From Pseudomonas asplenii (lineage in GTDB: Bacteria; Pseudomonadota; Gammaproteobacteria; Pseudomonadales; Pseudomonadaceae), in the NCBI RefSeq assembly GCF_001293465.1, contig NZ_JSYZ01000009.1, positions 599,090 through 663,089 of the forward strand: a stretch of DNA of 64,000 nt, given 5' to 3'. Each line of letters opens with the position of its first letter. The stretch's first letter is position 1. The position numbers were made by a program, and so were the translations under genes. Below are positions 1-12,467 of the stretch, piece by piece. The notes below the pieces were generated by a model. It was not told where the DNA came from. It searched no databases and saw only the letters and a program-made list of their open reading frames with translations.

Positions 1-94
1 CGTATTCGATGGCTTGCTGGGTGTGGAAGCTACCCTGCGAACCGGTGATACCCTGGCAGATAACCTTGGTGTCTTTGTTGATCAGGACGCTCAT
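1..94 (-). CDS. sucD: Succinyl-CoA synthetase alpha subunit, N-terminal fragment (cut by window edge)
   Basis: Only the first 31 codons lie in the window; the gene continues beyond position 1. The N-terminus begins [20 protein letters not shown], the typical start of the SucD CoA-binding domain. SucD carries the phosphohistidine and binds CoA, forming the SucCD enzyme that converts succinyl-CoA to succinate with nucleotide triphosphate formation. Its ATG overlaps the sucC stop by one base (TAATG), so the two subunits are translationally coupled. It is the last gene visible in the leftward sdh-suc cluster. Confidence 0.95.
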   Translation of the reverse strand, partial: MSVLINKDTKVICQGITGSQGSFHTQQAIEY

Positions 95-1260
95 TATTTG
101 CCCTCCGCAGCTTTGACAACTTGTTGAGCAGCGTCGGTCAGGCTGGTAGCAGCGATGATGTTCAGACCGCTTTCTGCCAGTACTTTGGCGCCCAGTTCAG
201 CGTTGTTGCCTTCAAGGCGCACAACAACCGGGATTTTCACGCCGACTTCTTTCACGGCGCCGATGATGCCTTCGGCGATCATGTCGCAGCGAACGATGCC
301 GCCGAAGATGTTGACCAGTACTGCAGCGACGTTGGTGTCGGACAGGATGATCTTGAACGCTTCGGTTACGCGCTCCTTGGTAGCACCACCGCCCACGTCG
401 AGGAAGTTGGCTGGCTTGCCGCCGTGCAGGTTGACGATGTCCATGGTACCCATGGCCAGGCCGGCACCGTTGACCATGCAGCCGATGTTGCCTTCCAGCG
501 CGACGTAGTTCAGTTCGAACTTGCCAGCGTGGGCTTCGCGCGGATCGTCCTGGGACGGATCGTGGAAGGTCTTCAGCTTAGGCTGACGGTACATGGCGTT
601 GGCGTCGATGTTGATCTTGGCATCGAGGCAGTGCAGGTCGCCGTCGGCCTTGATCACCAGCGGGTTGACCTCCAGCAGGGCCAGGTCGTGGTCCTGGAAC
701 AGTTTGGCCAGACCAACGAAGATCTTGGCGAACTGAGCAACCTGCTTGCCTTCCAGACCCAGCTGGAATGCCAGCTCGCGACCCTGGAATGGCTGGGCGC
801 CAACCAGTGGATCGATAGTGGCCTTGAGGATTTTCTCAGGGGTGTCGTGAGCGATTTTCTCGATGTCCACGCCACCTTCGGTGGAAGCCATGAACACGAT
901 GCGACGGCTCGAACGGTCAACGACAGCGCCCAGGTACAGCTCTTTAGCGATATCAGTGCACGATTCAACCAGGATCTTGGTGACCGGCTGACCATTGGCG
1001 TCAGTCTGATAGGTCACCAGACGCTTGCCCAGCCACTGCTGTGCGAAGGCTTTGGCGTCTTCTTTGCTGCGAACCAGCTTGACGCCGCCCGCTTTACCGC
1101 GACCACCGGCGTGGACCTGGGCTTTGACTACCCACTCGGAACCACCGATCTTGTCGCAAGCTTCTGCTGCTTCTTCCGGGGTGTCTACCGCGTAGCCTTT
1201 GGATACTGGCAGGCCGTATTCAGCGAACAGCTGCTTACCCTGATACTCGTGAAGATTCAT
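94..1260 (-). CDS. sucC: Succinyl-CoA synthetase beta subunit
   Basis: 388 residues, the usual length for SucC. The protein opens [20 protein letters not shown], the N-terminus of the ATP-grasp domain; the C-terminal ligase domain contains the glycine-rich [12 protein letters not shown] and [10 protein letters not shown] stretches. It supplies the nucleotide-binding half of the cytoplasmic TCA enzyme and works with SucD, with which it overlaps by one base. About 200 bp separate it from lpd, a gap that holds a nested stem-loop. The start ATG at 1260 matches the family N-terminus exactly, although the ribosome binding site is weak. Confidence 0.97.
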   Translation of the reverse strand: MNLHEYQGKQLFAEYGLPVSKGYAVDTPEEAAEACDKIGGSEWVVKAQVHAGGRGKAGGVKLVRSKEDAKAFAQQWLGKRLVTYQTDANGQPVTKILVESCTDIAKELYLGAVVDRSSRRIVFMASTEGGVDIEKIAHDTPEKILKATIDPLVGAQPFQGRELAFQLGLEGKQVAQFAKIFVGLAKLFQDHDLALLEVNPLVIKADGDLHCLDAKINIDANAMYRQPKLKTFHDPSQDDPREAHAGKFELNYVALEGNIGCMVNGAGLAMGTMDIVNLHGGKPANFLDVGGGATKERVTEAFKIILSDTNVAAVLVNIFGGIVRCDMIAEGIIGAVKEVGVKIPVVVRLEGNNAELGAKVLAESGLNIIAATSLTDAAQQVVKAAEGK

Positions 1261-1371
1261 GCTTTTTACCGTCTTCGTTTAGGTACTGCGCATTCGGTGC
1301 TGCTCTGGTGACCAGGGCCGCACCACCTGTGACTGCTGCTTGCATCGTCTTCCGGTTGCCCGGTGCAACGA

Positions 1372-1413
1372 CGCAAGACTGCGTCCAGCGGATGTTCCGC
1401 GGTGAGTCTTGCG
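1372..1413 (-). other. Nested stem-loop between lpd and sucC
   Basis: A 9-bp perfect inverted repeat (CGCAAGACT 1372-1380, AGTCTTGCG 1405-1413) encloses a smaller GCGG/CCGC hairpin (1388-1391, 1397-1400). No U-tract follows on the leftward transcript, so it is not a classical terminator. It may be an mRNA processing or stabilising element that separates the E3 message from the sucCD message. The structure is seen; the function is inferred. Confidence 0.55.
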
Positions 1414-1459
1414 CACAAGGCTCGCGACGGGCGATCCGCCGTGGTTTCTTATTATGTCC

Positions 1460-2899
<1,440 letters not shown>

Positions 2900-2922
2900 T
2901 CATTCCTTATCGAATCAAACCG

Positions 2923-2998
2923 GACGGTTCCTTTTGGGAACCGTCGTGGGATGGAGCTGATATTCGCACGCGGGCGGGGCCGATACCTGCGCCCGCGT
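2923..2998 (-). other. Two stem-loops between sucB and lpd
   Basis: The 111-bp sucB-lpd gap holds two perfect hairpins: GACGGTTCC/GGAACCGTC (2923-2931 and 2937-2945, 5-nt loop) and ACGCGGGCG/CGCCCGCGT (2968-2976 and 2990-2998). Neither is followed by a run of U on the leftward transcript. They resemble processing or 3'-end protecting structures rather than full terminators, and could set the ratio of E1/E2 to E3 mRNA. The function is inferred. Confidence 0.55.
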
Positions 2999-3007
2999 CG
3001 GCTGAAA

Positions 3008-4228
3008 TCAGATATCCAGCAGCAGGCGAGCCGGGTCTTCCAGCAGGTTCTTGATGGTGACCAGGAAGGACACGGCTTCCTTGCCATCGATCAGGCGGTG
3101 ATCGTAGGACAGTGCCAGGTACATCATCGGCAGGATGACGACCTCACCCTTGACCGCCATCGGGCGCTCATTGATGTTGTGCATGCCCAGGATGGCCGCT
3201 TGTGGCGGGTTGACGATCGGCGTCGACAGCAGGGAACCGAATGTACCACCGTTGGTGATGGTGAAGGTACCGCCGGTCATTTCGTCGATGGACAGCTTGC
3301 CGTCACGTGCCTTCTTGCCGAAGGTGGCGATGCCATTCTCGATTTCGGCCAGGCTCATCAGCTCGGCGTTACGCAGTACCGGTACCACCAGGCCACGGTC
3401 GCTGGACACCGCCACACCGATATCGGAGTAGCCGTGGTAGACGATGTCGCCACCGTCGATCGAGGCGTTGACCGCCGGGAAGCGTTTCAGCGCTTCGGTA
3501 GCAGCCTTGACGAAGAACGACATGAAGCCCAGGCGCACGCCGTTGTGGGTCTTCTCGAACAGTTCCTTGTACTTCGAACGCAGGTCCATGATTGGCTTCA
3601 TGTTCACTTCGTTGAAGGTGGTCAGCATCGCCATGTTCGACTGTGCTTCGACCAGGCGCTTGGCCACGGTGGCACGTACGCGAGTCATCGGTACGCGCTT
3701 CTCGGTACGATCGCCGGCGGCGAATACAGGCGCGGTGGCAGCCGGAGCGGCAGCCTTGGCTGGAGCGGCGGCAGGAGCGGCCTTCTTCGCGGCGACAGCA
3801 GCCACCACGTCTTCCTTGGTCACGCGACCACCCTTGCCGGTACCGGCAACGGAAGCGATGTTGATGCCGTTCTCTTCAGCCAGCTTGCGGGCAGCCGGTG
3901 CAGCGATCGGGTCGTCTTCGCCGTCAGCGGCGGCAGGCGCAGCGGCCTGGGCAGCGGCTGGAGCGGCAGCAGCAGGAGCGGCGGCTACACCACCTTCCTC
4001 GATGGTACCCAGTACCTGCGCGGACAGCACGGTGTCGCCTTCGTTGGCGATGATGCTGCCCAGAACGCCGTCGGCCTCAGCCAGGACTTCCAGTACGACC
4101 TTGTCGGTTTCGATGTCGACGATCAGGTCGTCGCGCTTGACCGCTTCGCCCGGCTTCTTGTGCCAGGTGGCAACGGTGCCATCGGCAACCGATTCCGGAA
4201 ATTGGGGGGCTTTGATCTCGATAGCCAT
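3008..4228 (-). CDS. sucB: Dihydrolipoyllysine succinyltransferase (E2 of 2-oxoglutarate dehydrogenase)
   Basis: 406 residues from the ATG at 4228, which is preceded by AAGGAACC and gives the standard N-terminus [18 protein letters not shown]. The lipoyl domain (1-75) has the lipoylated lysine in ETDKVV (Lys43). An Ala/Pro-rich linker leads to the E1/E3-binding domain (about 110-150), then a second Ala/Pro linker and the catalytic domain ending in SYDHRLIDG with His377 and Asp381. It transfers the succinyl group to CoA at the core of the complex. It lies 41 bp after sucA and 111 bp before lpd. An in-frame upstream extension to 4336 would run into sucA and is not used. Confidence 0.97.
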   Translation of the reverse strand: MAIEIKAPQFPESVADGTVATWHKKPGEAVKRDDLIVDIETDKVVLEVLAEADGVLGSIIANEGDTVLSAQVLGTIEEGGVAAAPAAAAPAAAQAAAPAAADGEDDPIAAPAARKLAEENGINIASVAGTGKGGRVTKEDVVAAVAAKKAAPAAAPAKAAAPAATAPVFAAGDRTEKRVPMTRVRATVAKRLVEAQSNMAMLTTFNEVNMKPIMDLRSKYKELFEKTHNGVRLGFMSFFVKAATEALKRFPAVNASIDGGDIVYHGYSDIGVAVSSDRGLVVPVLRNAELMSLAEIENGIATFGKKARDGKLSIDEMTGGTFTITNGGTFGSLLSTPIVNPPQAAILGMHNINERPMAVKGEVVILPMMYLALSYDHRLIDGKEAVSFLVTIKNLLEDPARLLLDI

Positions 4229-4269
4229 TATCTGTGGTTCCTTAAATTCGGTTTCAGGTGCGCGAGGCG

Positions 4270-7101
4270 TTAAACAGTAAAGGCATCTTGCAGCAGTTTT
4301 TCCTGCTGCTCGGCGTGCATCGATGCATAACCACATGCCGGTGCAGCAGACGCGTCACGGCCGGCGTACTCGAGTACGAGCGCCTTGTTGTGTGCGCTGA
4401 GAATACGGCGGAAGTGGTGCTGGCTGCTGTACCAGGCGCCCTGGTTCATCGGCTCTTCCTGGCACCAGACCGCATGCTTGAGGTTGGTGTACGGCGCCAG
4501 GATTTCGGCCAGATCGTCCTCGGGGAACGGATACAGCTGCTCGATACGCACGATGGCGATATCGTCACGCTCTTCGGCACGGCGTTTCTCCAGCAGGTCG
4601 TAGTAGACCTTGCCGCTGCAAAGCACGATGCGCTCGACCTTTTTCGGGTCCAGGGCGTCGACTTCCGGGATAACGGTCTGGAACGAACCTTCCGCCAGAT
4701 CTTCCAGCGTGGAGATGGCCAGTTTGTGACGCAGCAGCGACTTCGGCGTCAGCACGATCAGCGGCTTGCGCAGCGGACGGATGACCTGACGACGCAGCAG
4801 GTGGTAGATCTGGGCCGGGGTGGTCGGCACGCAAACCTGGACGTTGTGCTCGGCACACAGTTGCAGGTAGCGTTCCAGACGGGCCGAGGAGTGCTCCGGA
4901 CCCTGGCCTTCATAACCGTGCGGCAGCAGCATGGTCAGGCCGCACAGACGGCCCCACTTGTGCTCGCCACTGGTGATGAACTGGTCGATAACCACCTGGG
5001 CGCCGTTGGCGAAGTCGCCGAACTGGGCTTCCCAGATCACCAGCGCGTTCGGCGTGGTGGTCGAGTAGCCGTATTCGAAGGCCAGTACCGCCTCTTCCGA
5101 CAGGAACGAGTCGTACAGGTCGAAACGCGGCTGGTTGTCGTACAGCTTCTGCAGAGGGATGTAGGTAGTCGCATCCTTCTGGTTGTGCAGTACGGCATGA
5201 CGGTGCGAGAACGTGCCACGGCCGATGTCCTGGCCGGTCATGCGGATCGGGTGACCTTCGAACAGCAGGGTCGCGTACGCCATGGTTTCGGCGTAGCCCC
5301 AGTTGATCGGCAGGCCGCCGGCTTGCATCTTCTGGCGGTCTTCGTAGATTTTCGCGACCTGGCGCTGAACCACGAAACCTTCAGGCGTTTCCAGCAGCTT
5401 GGCGGACAGTTCCTGCAGGGTCTTGAGGTCGAAGCGGGTGTCGTGACGCGCGGTCCAGGCATGGCCCAGGTATGGACGCCAGTCGACGAACAGCTCCTTG
5501 TTCGGCTCCTTGACCAGGCTCTTGACCACGTGCAGGCCGTTGTCCAGCGCGTTGCGGTACTCGTCGACCTTGGCCTGGACGCGTGCGTCGTCCAGCACCT
5601 TGGCCTGGACCAGGCGCTCGGCGTACAGCTCGCGGGTGGTGCGCTGCTTGGTGATCTGCTGGTACATCAGCGGCTGGGTGCCACTTGGCTCGTCGGCCTC
5701 GTTGTGGCCGCGACGGCGGTAGCAGACCAGGTCGATCACCACATCGCGCTTGTACTGCATGCGGTAGTCGACAGCCAGCTGGGTCACAAACAGCACGGCT
5801 TCCGGATCGTCACCATTCACATGGAGGATCGGCGCCTGGATCATCTTCGCGACGTCGGTGGCGTACTCGGTGGAACGCGAGTCCAGCGGGTTGCTGATGG
5901 TGAAACCGACCTGGTTGTTGATCACGATATGGATCGTGCCGCCCGTCTTGAAGCCACGGGTCTGCGACATCTGGAAGGTTTCCATGACCACGCCCTGACC
6001 GGCGAACGCCGCGTCACCGTGGATGGAAATCGGCAGTACCTTGTCACCGCTGGCGTCGTTGCGACGGTCCTGGCGGGCGCGAACCGACCCTTCGACCACC
6101 GGGGAAACGATTTCCAGGTGGGACGGGTTGAACGCCATGGCCAAGTGGACTTCGCCGCCGGTGGTCATCACGTTGGAGGAGAAGCCCTGGTGGTACTTCA
6201 CGTCACCGGAGCCCAGCTCGACCTTCTTCTTGCCTTCGAACTCGTCGAACAGCTCGCGCGGGTTCTTGCCGAAGGTGTTGACCAGTACGTTCAGACGGCC
6301 ACGGTGGGCCATGCCGATGACGATTTCCTTGGCGCCGTAGGAACCGGAACGCTGGATCATCTCGTCCAGCATCGGGATCAGGCTTTCGCCACCTTCCAGA
6401 CCGAAACGCTTGGTGCCCGGGTATTTGGTGCCCAGGTATTTCTCCAGACCCTCAGCCGCGGTGACGCGCTCGAGCAGGTGGCTCTTGACGTCGGGGGAGA
6501 TGGTCGGACGGCCACGAACGCTTTCCAGACGCTGCTGGAACCACTGGCGCTGCTCGGAGTCGACGATGTGCGTGAACTCGGCGCCTATGGTGCGGCAATA
6601 TGTCTGCTGCAAAGCTTCGTGAATTTCGCGTAGGCTCGCTTCCTCTTTGCCGATGAACAGGTCGCCGGCACGGAAGGTCGTATCAAGATCGGCATTGGTC
6701 AAGCCGTAATGATTGATCGACAGGTCAGCAGGTGCAGGACGCTGCCAGAGTCCCAGCGGATCGAGCTGGGACGCCTGGTGGCCACGCATCCGGAATGCCT
6801 GGATCAATCGCAGCACTTCAACCTGCTTCTTCTCGTGCTCACTGCTCACGCTGCCGGCGGAAACCGGTTGAGCGCGGCGCTGGTTCTTCGCCAGCAGCAC
6901 GAAATGATCGCGGATCGTCGAGTGCGATACATCAGTGGCAGAGTTGCCGTCGGAAGGCAACGTCTGAAATTTGGTGCGCCATTCTTCTGGCACAGCGTTA
7001 GGGTCGTGCAGGTAGAGCTCATAAAGCTCTTCCACATAGGCTGCGTTACCACCTGAAAGATAGCCGCTTTCCCACATGCGCTGCATCACGCTTTCTTGCA
7101 T
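4270..7101 (-). CDS. sucA: 2-oxoglutarate dehydrogenase E1 component
   Basis: 943 residues, typical for SucA. It starts [20 protein letters not shown], the short N-terminal segment that binds E2. The thiamine-diphosphate domain carries [13 protein letters not shown] and the metal-binding [11 protein letters not shown] region; the C-terminal half has the transketolase-like pyrimidine domain. It decarboxylates 2-oxoglutarate and succinylates the SucB lipoyl arm. It is the first gene of the suc portion, 261 bp downstream of sdhB across a gap with two hairpins, so it may be both read through from sdh and partly independent. GAGGGTGA precedes the ATG. Confidence 0.97.
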   Translation of the reverse strand: MQESVMQRMWESGYLSGGNAAYVEELYELYLHDPNAVPEEWRTKFQTLPSDGNSATDVSHSTIRDHFVLLAKNQRRAQPVSAGSVSSEHEKKQVEVLRLIQAFRMRGHQASQLDPLGLWQRPAPADLSINHYGLTNADLDTTFRAGDLFIGKEEASLREIHEALQQTYCRTIGAEFTHIVDSEQRQWFQQRLESVRGRPTISPDVKSHLLERVTAAEGLEKYLGTKYPGTKRFGLEGGESLIPMLDEMIQRSGSYGAKEIVIGMAHRGRLNVLVNTFGKNPRELFDEFEGKKKVELGSGDVKYHQGFSSNVMTTGGEVHLAMAFNPSHLEIVSPVVEGSVRARQDRRNDASGDKVLPISIHGDAAFAGQGVVMETFQMSQTRGFKTGGTIHIVINNQVGFTISNPLDSRSTEYATDVAKMIQAPILHVNGDDPEAVLFVTQLAVDYRMQYKRDVVIDLVCYRRRGHNEADEPSGTQPLMYQQITKQRTTRELYAERLVQAKVLDDARVQAKVDEYRNALDNGLHVVKSLVKEPNKELFVDWRPYLGHAWTARHDTRFDLKTLQELSAKLLETPEGFVVQRQVAKIYEDRQKMQAGGLPINWGYAETMAYATLLFEGHPIRMTGQDIGRGTFSHRHAVLHNQKDATTYIPLQKLYDNQPRFDLYDSFLSEEAVLAFEYGYSTTTPNALVIWEAQFGDFANGAQVVIDQFITSGEHKWGRLCGLTMLLPHGYEGQGPEHSSARLERYLQLCAEHNVQVCVPTTPAQIYHLLRRQVIRPLRKPLIVLTPKSLLRHKLAISTLEDLAEGSFQTVIPEVDALDPKKVERIVLCSGKVYYDLLEKRRAEERDDIAIVRIEQLYPFPEDDLAEILAPYTNLKHAVWCQEEPMNQGAWYSSQHHFRRILSAHNKALVLEYAGRDASAAPACGYASMHAEQQEKLLQDAFTV

Positions 7102-7207
7102 GCTTGGTCACCCTCGGTTAGGGGACACCACCGGCGAATACACCAAGCAAGCTTGAAGCAGTCGGAATACAGCGACCAAAACAAGCCACTCAGAATCACG
7201 CTGATAG

Positions 7208-7285
7208 TCCGGGTACCAGCCCGGATGCCCCTGCTGGTCTTCATTTCTTCAAAATAAGAGCAACAGCCTTGTAAGCCGTTGCTCT
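7208..7285 (-). other. Stem-loops in the sdhB-sucA junction
   Basis: Two inverted repeats occupy the 261-bp junction: TCCGGG/CCCGGA (7208-7213, 7220-7225) and AGAGCAAC/GTTGCTCT (7257-7264, 7278-7285, 13-nt loop). Reading leftward, the second is followed by TTATTTTGAAG, a short U-rich stretch, so it could act as a leaky terminator that lowers suc transcription relative to sdh. Confidence 0.55.
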
Positions 7286-7362
7286 GGTTAAACTGCGGCG
7301 CCGGTTCAAGCCTGCGCCACAGCCTCTACGGGTGTTGCGGTCCTACGGTTACAACAGCTGAG

Positions 7363-8067
7363 TCACACGCCGCTTTGCAGCAGCATGTTACGGATGTGAC
7401 CAATGGCCTTAGTCGGGTTCAGGCCCTTGGGACATACGTTGACGCAGTTCATGATGCCGCGGCAGCGGAATACGCTGAACGGATCATCGAGCGAAGCCAG
7501 ACGCTCGGAAGTCTTGGTGTCGCGGCTGTCTGCCAGGAAGCGGTAGGCTTGCAGCAGGGCGGCCGGGCCCAGGAACTTGTCCGGGTTCCACCAGAAGGAT
7601 GGGCAGGAGGTCGAGCAGCAGGCGCACAGGATGCACTCGTACAGACCGTCCAGCTTGTCACGCTCTTCCGGCGACTGCAGACGCTCGATGGCCGGAGCCG
7701 GCGTATCGTTCTGCAGGAATGGCTTCACCTTCTCGTATTGCTTGTAGAAGATGCTCATATCGACCACCAGGTCACGGATAACCGGCAAACCTGGCAGTGG
7801 ACGAATGACCAGCTTGTTACCCTTCACCACGGAAGACAGCGGCGTGATGCATGCCAGGCCATTCTTGCCGTTGATGTTCATGCCATCGGAACCGCAAACG
7901 CCTTCACGGCAGGAACGACGGTAGGAGAAGCCCTCGTCCTGTTCCTTGATCAGCGCCAGCACGTCCAGCACCATCAGGTCCTTGCCACCGGTATCGACCT
8001 GGAATACCTGGGTTTTCGGAGCCGAGTCGGTGTCAGGGTTGTAACGATAAACTTCGACTTGCAACAT
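7363..8067 (-). CDS. sdhB: Succinate dehydrogenase iron-sulfur subunit
   Basis: 234 residues from the ATG at 8067; a GTG nine bases upstream is in frame, but the AAGGGTGG ribosome site fits the ATG. The 2Fe-2S ligands lie in SCREGVCGSDGMN (Cys53, Cys58, Asp61, then Cys73), the 4Fe-4S motif is CILCACCSTSCP and the 3Fe-4S motif is CVNVCPKG. It passes electrons from the SdhA flavin to the quinone site formed with SdhC and SdhD at the inner membrane. It starts 11 bp after sdhA. Confidence 0.97.
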   Translation of the reverse strand: MLQVEVYRYNPDTDSAPKTQVFQVDTGGKDLMVLDVLALIKEQDEGFSYRRSCREGVCGSDGMNINGKNGLACITPLSSVVKGNKLVIRPLPGLPVIRDLVVDMSIFYKQYEKVKPFLQNDTPAPAIERLQSPEERDKLDGLYECILCACCSTSCPSFWWNPDKFLGPAALLQAYRFLADSRDTKTSERLASLDDPFSVFRCRGIMNCVNVCPKGLNPTKAIGHIRNMLLQSGV

Positions 8068-8078
8068 GGCGGCCACCC

Positions 8079-9851
8079 TTAGTAAGTCCGGACTTTAGGC
8101 TCGAAAGCCGGTACGGTTTTTGGCGAGAAGTTAACAGCACGTTTGGCAACGCGTTTCTCACCCGGGAAGTACAGGGTGTGGCACAGCCAGTTTTCGTCAT
8201 CGCGATCTTCGAAGTCTTCACGGGCGTGGGCACCGCGGGACTCCTTGCGCACTTCGGCAGCGATGGCGGTGGCTTCGGCCACTTCCAGCAGGTTCTGCAG
8301 TTCCAGCGCCTCGATACGGGCGGTGTTGAACGCCTGCGACTTGTCGTTGATCTTGACGTTGGCGATACGCTCGCGCAGTTGGGCCAGCTGGGCGATACCC
8401 TTCTGCATGTATTCACCGGTACGGAATACACCGAAGTAGTTCTGCATGCAGCTTTGCAGCTCGCGACGCAGGGTTGCCACGTCCTCGCCTTCGGTACGCG
8501 CGTTCAGCGCGGACAGACGGGCCAGAGCCGCGTTGATGTCGGCTTCGGTGGCGTCGTCGTATTCGATGCCGTCGGTCAGCGCCTTCTCCAGGTGCAGGCC
8601 AGCCGCGCGACCGAAGACCACCAGGTCGAGCAGCGAGTTGCCGCCCAGGCGGTTGGCACCGTGAACCGATACGCAAGCCACTTCACCCACTGCGAACAGG
8701 CCAGGGATGATGGTGTCTTCGCCGTCGGCGTTCTGGGTGATGGCCTGACCGTGGATGTTGGTGGCAACGCCGCCCATCATGTAGTGGCAGGTTGGAACGA
8801 CCGGCACCGGGGCAACGACCGGGTCGACGTGGGCGAAGGTCTTGGACAGCTCGCAGATGCCTGGCAGGCGGCTGTGCAGCACTTCCTCGCCGAGGTGGTC
8901 GAGCTTGAGCATCACGTGGTCGCCGTTCGGACCGCAACCGTTGCCGGCGATAATTTCCTTCACCATCGAGCGGGCAACCACGTCGCGACCAGCCAGGTCC
9001 TTCGCGTTCGGCGCATAACGCTCCATGAAGCGCTCGCCGTGCTTGTTGATCAGGTAACCACCTTCACCGCGGCAACCTTCGGTGACCAGCACACCGGCGC
9101 CGGCGATGCCGGTCGGGTGGAACTGCCACATTTCGATGTCCTGCACCGGTACGCCAGCACGCAGGGCCATGCCGACACCGTCACCGGTGTTGATCAGGGC
9201 GTTGGTGGTGGAGGCGTAGATACGACCGGCACCGCCGGTGGCCAGAACGGTGGCCTTGGAACGGATGTAGCTGGTTTCGCCGGTCTCGATGCAGATGGCG
9301 ATCACACCGACGAACGCGCCGTCCTGGTTCTTCACCAGGTCAACGGCATAATACTCGTTCAGGAAGGTGGTACCGGCTTTCAGGTTACCCTGGTACAGGG
9401 TGTGCAGCAGGGCGTGACCGGTACGGTCGGAGGCCGCGCAGGTACGTGCCGCCTGGCCGCCCTTGCCGAAGTCCTTGGACTGGCCACCGAACGGACGCTG
9501 GTAGATGCGGCCGGACTCGGTACGCGAGAACGGCAGGCCCATGTGGTCCAGCTCGAATACCGCAGCCGGGCCTTCCTGACACATGTACTCGATAGCGTCC
9601 TGGTCACCGATGTAGTCGGAACCCTTGACGGTATCGTACATGTGCCAGCGCCAGTCGTCGTTCGGGTCGGCCGAAGCGATGGCGCAAGTGATACCGCCCT
9701 GGGCGGATACGGTGTGCGAACGGGTCGGGAACACCTTGGTGATCACGGCCGTCTTGTGACCGCCCTGAGCCAGCTGCAGCGCGGCACGCATGCCTGCGCC
9801 GCCGCCGCCGATGATGATGGCGTCGAAAGAAATCGTTGGAATGTTAGCCAT
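8079..9851 (-). CDS. sdhA: Succinate dehydrogenase flavoprotein subunit
   Basis: 590 residues. The dinucleotide fold [18 protein letters not shown] begins at residue 11, and [10 protein letters not shown] places the histidine that covalently binds FAD at position 46. The substrate-binding GHTRP-like region and the closing C-terminal segment ending in [12 protein letters not shown] are standard for complex II. It oxidises succinate to fumarate on the cytoplasmic face of the membrane. Only three bases separate it from sdhD, so the operon is tightly coupled. Confidence 0.97.
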   Translation of the reverse strand: MANIPTISFDAIIIGGGGAGMRAALQLAQGGHKTAVITKVFPTRSHTVSAQGGITCAIASADPNDDWRWHMYDTVKGSDYIGDQDAIEYMCQEGPAAVFELDHMGLPFSRTESGRIYQRPFGGQSKDFGKGGQAARTCAASDRTGHALLHTLYQGNLKAGTTFLNEYYAVDLVKNQDGAFVGVIAICIETGETSYIRSKATVLATGGAGRIYASTTNALINTGDGVGMALRAGVPVQDIEMWQFHPTGIAGAGVLVTEGCRGEGGYLINKHGERFMERYAPNAKDLAGRDVVARSMVKEIIAGNGCGPNGDHVMLKLDHLGEEVLHSRLPGICELSKTFAHVDPVVAPVPVVPTCHYMMGGVATNIHGQAITQNADGEDTIIPGLFAVGEVACVSVHGANRLGGNSLLDLVVFGRAAGLHLEKALTDGIEYDDATEADINAALARLSALNARTEGEDVATLRRELQSCMQNYFGVFRTGEYMQKGIAQLAQLRERIANVKINDKSQAFNTARIEALELQNLLEVAEATAIAAEVRKESRGAHAREDFEDRDDENWLCHTLYFPGEKRVAKRAVNFSPKTVPAFEPKVRTY

Positions 9852-9854
9852 GAA

Positions 9855-10223
9855 TCAGATACCCCAGAGAATCTGCACACCCCAGACGAAGTACGCGAAC
9901 ATTGCCACGCCGCATACCACCTGGAAAAGGAAACGCACTACAGTCGCGGACTTGCCGAACGCCATCGGCGTCAGGTAGTCGGTCGCGATGGTCCACATGC
10001 CGACCCAGGCGTGAGCGCCCAGGGCCACCAGGGCCAGCAAGCTGAAGATGCGCATCCAGCCGTGAGAGAACAGCTCATGCCATTGGGCGTAGCCCAGGCC
10101 TGGGTTGACGACGATGTATCCGATCAGAAACAGAAAATAAGCCGCGAGAACGACCGCAGACACACGCTGTGCCATCCAGTCATAGAGGCCCGAACGCGAG
10201 AGGTTCGTGACGTTGGTTACCAT
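9855..10223 (-). CDS. sdhD: Succinate dehydrogenase membrane anchor subunit
   Basis: 122 residues with three hydrophobic segments (about 18-40, 56-78, 93-118). His71 and the Asp82-Tyr83 pair match the heme and quinone residues of E. coli SdhD. The ATG at 10223 lies inside the end of sdhC (ATGGTAA) and has AGGAG eight bases upstream; a TTG two codons earlier is a weaker alternative. With SdhC it forms the cytochrome b556 anchor of complex II. Confidence 0.95.
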   Translation of the reverse strand: MVTNVTNLSRSGLYDWMAQRVSAVVLAAYFLFLIGYIVVNPGLGYAQWHELFSHGWMRIFSLLALVALGAHAWVGMWTIATDYLTPMAFGKSATVVRFLFQVVCGVAMFAYFVWGVQILWGI

Positions 10224-10603
10224 ATCCAAACTCCTGCCAGAACGATTACCACCACGGAAACGGCGATAACGATTTTCGAGCCCAGCTTGCCGCCTTCCAG
10301 CGTCTCACCGATGCCCATGTCCATGATCAGATGGCGCACACCGGCGACCAGGTGATACAGCAAGGCGGACAGGATGCCCCAAATCACTAGCTTGGCTAGC
10401 GGACTGGTCAGACACGCTTTCACCTGACCGAAGCCTTCCTCGGAGCTCAGCGACTTGTCCAATGCGTAGAGCATGATGGCCAGGCTGACAAAGAGGATGA
10501 CACCGGAGATACGGTGAAGGATGGACGTGTAAGCAGTGACTGGGAGTTTGATGGTCCTTAGGTCTAGGTTTACAGGTCGTTGGCTTTTCACGGCTTTTTT
10601 CAC
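10217..10603 (-). CDS. sdhC: Succinate dehydrogenase cytochrome b556 subunit
   Basis: 128 residues starting from GTG. Three membrane helices are visible; the quinone-site stretch SILHRISG (His30, Arg31) and the heme-ligand region YHLVAGVRHL (His84, His91) match complex II cytochrome b. It is the first gene of the leftward sdhCDAB-suc cluster and overlaps sdhD by seven bases. A sigma70-like promoter lies about 125 bp upstream. Confidence 0.95.
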   Translation of the reverse strand: MKKAVKSQRPVNLDLRTIKLPVTAYTSILHRISGVILFVSLAIMLYALDKSLSSEEGFGQVKACLTSPLAKLVIWGILSALLYHLVAGVRHLIMDMGIGETLEGGKLGSKIVIAVSVVVIVLAGVWIW

Positions 10604-10726
10604 ACTGAAGAGCCCCTAACAATCAGGGCAAAGTTGTTGGGCAAGTGCACTGGTCAGGTACCCACCACCCAGGGAGTGACGACCCCCAATAAATCGGGCC
10701 CAAAAGCCCATGGCGGTCGGACGCCG

Positions 10727-10755
10727 AGTATAGACAGTTAGGCTACTAATGACAA
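10727..10755 (-). promoter_or_regulatory. sigma70-like promoter for the sdh-suc operon
   Basis: On the minus strand TTGTCA (10755-10750) and TATACT (10732-10727) are separated by exactly 17 bp, an almost ideal housekeeping promoter pointing at sdhC, which gives a leader of roughly 115 nt. The 352-bp sdhC-gltA gap otherwise holds the gltA promoter and a short ACCCCTAAGGGT near-palindrome around 10768-10779. Confidence 0.7.
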
Positions 10756-10869
10756 CGCAAAGGACTACCCCTAAGGGTGCATTGCGTTAACCGGATAAAA
10801 GGCGTAAATAGCCGTCAATTTCGAGGAAAAGCGCCGTTCAAAGCCCTATGCCGTAAGACTTTTGGCAAA

Positions 10870-10897
10870 TTGACTTTCGAATTTATCTCACTATAGT
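10870..10897 (+). promoter_or_regulatory. sigma70-like promoter for gltA
   Basis: TTGACT (10870-10875) and TATAGT (10892-10897) with a 16-bp spacer face gltA; transcription would start near 10904, about 50 nt before the ATG. The ribosome binding site AGGAGG at 10946-10951 is consensus, so gltA should be strongly expressed. Confidence 0.7.
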
Positions 10898-10955
10898 GGT
10901 GCGGGCCCTGCGTGGGGGGCCTGTCAGATGATTTCAAGCATAAATAGGAGGCCAC

Positions 10956-12245
10956 ATGGCTGACAAAAAAGCGCAGTTGATCATCGAGGGCGCAGCCCCC
11001 GTCGAGCTGCCCATTTTAACCGGCACCGTTGGTCCCGATGTAATCGACGTGCGGGGCCTGACGGCCACGGGCCGGTTCACATTCGACCCTGGCTTCATGT
11101 CGACCGCGTCCTGCGAGTCGAAGATCACCTATATCGACGGCGATAACGGCATTTTGTTGCATCGTGGCTACCCGATCGAGCAACTGGCCGAGAAATCCGA
11201 CTACCTGGAAACCTGCTATCTGCTGCTCAACGGCGAACTGCCGACCGCGGAGCAGAAAGCCAAGTTCGTCAGCAATGTGAAGAACCACACCATGGTTCAC
11301 GAGCAGTTGAAGAGCTTCTTCAACGGCTTCCGTCGCGACGCCCACCCGATGGCCGTCATGTGCGGCGTGGTCGGCGCCCTGTCGGCCTTCTACCACGACT
11401 CCCTGGACATCAATAACCCCCAGCACCGCGAGATCTCGGCGGTCCGCCTGGTGGCCAAGATGCCGACCCTGGCAGCGATGGTCTACAAGTACTCCATGGG
11501 CCAACCCATGATGTACCCGCGCAACGACCTGTCGTACGCGGAAAACTTCCTGCACATGATGTTCAACACCCCGTGCGAGATCAAACCGATCAGCCCGGTA
11601 CTCGCCAAGGCCATGGACCGGATTTTCATCCTCCACGCCGACCACGAGCAGAACGCCTCGACCTCCACCGTGCGCCTGGCCGGTTCCTCGGGCGCCAACC
11701 CGTTCGCCTGTATCGCCGCCGGTATCGCCGCACTGTGGGGCCCTGCCCACGGCGGTGCGAACGAAGCAGTACTGACCATGCTCGATGAAATCGGCGATGT
11801 CTCGAACATCGACAAGTTCATCGCCAAGGCCAAGGACAAGAACGACCCGTTCAAGCTGATGGGCTTCGGTCACCGCGTCTACAAGAACCGCGACCCGCGC
11901 GCCACCGTGATGAAGCAGACCTGCGACGAAGTGTTGAAGGAACTGGGCATCACCAACGATCCGCAGCTGGAACTGGCCATGCGCCTGGAAGAGATCGCCC
12001 TGACCGATCCGTACTTCATCGAGCGCTCGCTGTATCCGAACGTCGACTTCTACTCGGGAATCATCCTCAAGGCGATCGGCATTCCAACCAGCATGTTCAC
12101 CGTGATCTTCGCCCTGGCGCGGACCGTCGGCTGGATCTCCCACTGGAAGGAAATGCTCTCCAGCCCTTACAAGATCGGCCGTCCACGCCAGCTGTACACC
12201 GGCTACGAGTCGCGTGACATCACCAAACTGGAAGACCGCAAGTAA
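10956..12245 (+). CDS. gltA: Citrate synthase (type II, hexameric)
   Basis: 429 residues, the length of the Gram-negative hexameric enzyme that NADH inhibits. Active-site segments are [26 protein letters not shown], the [13 protein letters not shown] loop with its histidine, and the aspartate in YPNVDFYSG. It condenses oxaloacetate with acetyl-CoA and so sets flux into the adjacent TCA operon. It is divergent from sdhC with its own promoter and consensus AGGAGG, and is followed by an intrinsic terminator. Confidence 0.97.
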   Translation: MADKKAQLIIEGAAPVELPILTGTVGPDVIDVRGLTATGRFTFDPGFMSTASCESKITYIDGDNGILLHRGYPIEQLAEKSDYLETCYLLLNGELPTAEQKAKFVSNVKNHTMVHEQLKSFFNGFRRDAHPMAVMCGVVGALSAFYHDSLDINNPQHREISAVRLVAKMPTLAAMVYKYSMGQPMMYPRNDLSYAENFLHMMFNTPCEIKPISPVLAKAMDRIFILHADHEQNASTSTVRLAGSSGANPFACIAAGIAALWGPAHGGANEAVLTMLDEIGDVSNIDKFIAKAKDKNDPFKLMGFGHRVYKNRDPRATVMKQTCDEVLKELGITNDPQLELAMRLEEIALTDPYFIERSLYPNVDFYSGIILKAIGIPTSMFTVIFALARTVGWISHWKEMLSSPYKIGRPRQLYTGYESRDITKLEDRK

Positions 12246-12279
12246 GGTTTGCCTCGCGTAACGCCTTTTGCTGCACCGG

Positions 12280-12306
12280 AAACGGCCTCTTGATAGAGGC
12301 CGTTTT
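12280..12306 (+). terminator. Intrinsic terminator of gltA
   Basis: AAACGGCCTCT and AGAGGCCGTTT pair across a TGAT loop and the stem runs into TTTTCATT, a classical rho-independent terminator 35 bp after the gltA stop. Confidence 0.85.
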
Positions 12307-12351
12307 CATTTGTGCCGTCTCTGGTTGGCCTGTATTGCCTGGACGAGCCTC

Positions 12352-12441
12352 TTCGCGGGCAAGCCCCGCTCCTACAAGGATCGTGTCGATCCGAGTATCC
12401 ATGGACGACTGAAACCTGTAGGAGCAGGGCTTGCCCGCGAA
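12352..12441. repeat. REP doublet (REPIN)
   Basis: Two REP units in opposite orientation: TTCGCGGGCAAGCCCCGCTC... at 12352-12377 and its inverted partner GTAGGAGCAGGGCTTGCCCG... ending near 12441, separated by about 40 bp. Such inverted doublets are moved by RAYT transposases in Pseudomonas; no RAYT gene lies in this window. Together with the flanking terminators this fills the gltA-actP gap. Confidence 0.85.
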
Positions 12442-12467
12442 TGCGCCCTCCCCGGCCCCTCTCCAAT

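Noticed and set aside
4258..6633. Plus-strand frame of 791 codons opposite sucA
   Set aside because: Antisense to a full-length E1 gene and of biased composition; no ribosome site or motif.
8178..10355. Plus-strand frame of 725 codons opposite sdhA/sdhD
   Set aside because: Antisense shadow in GC-rich DNA, low complexity, no recognisable domain.
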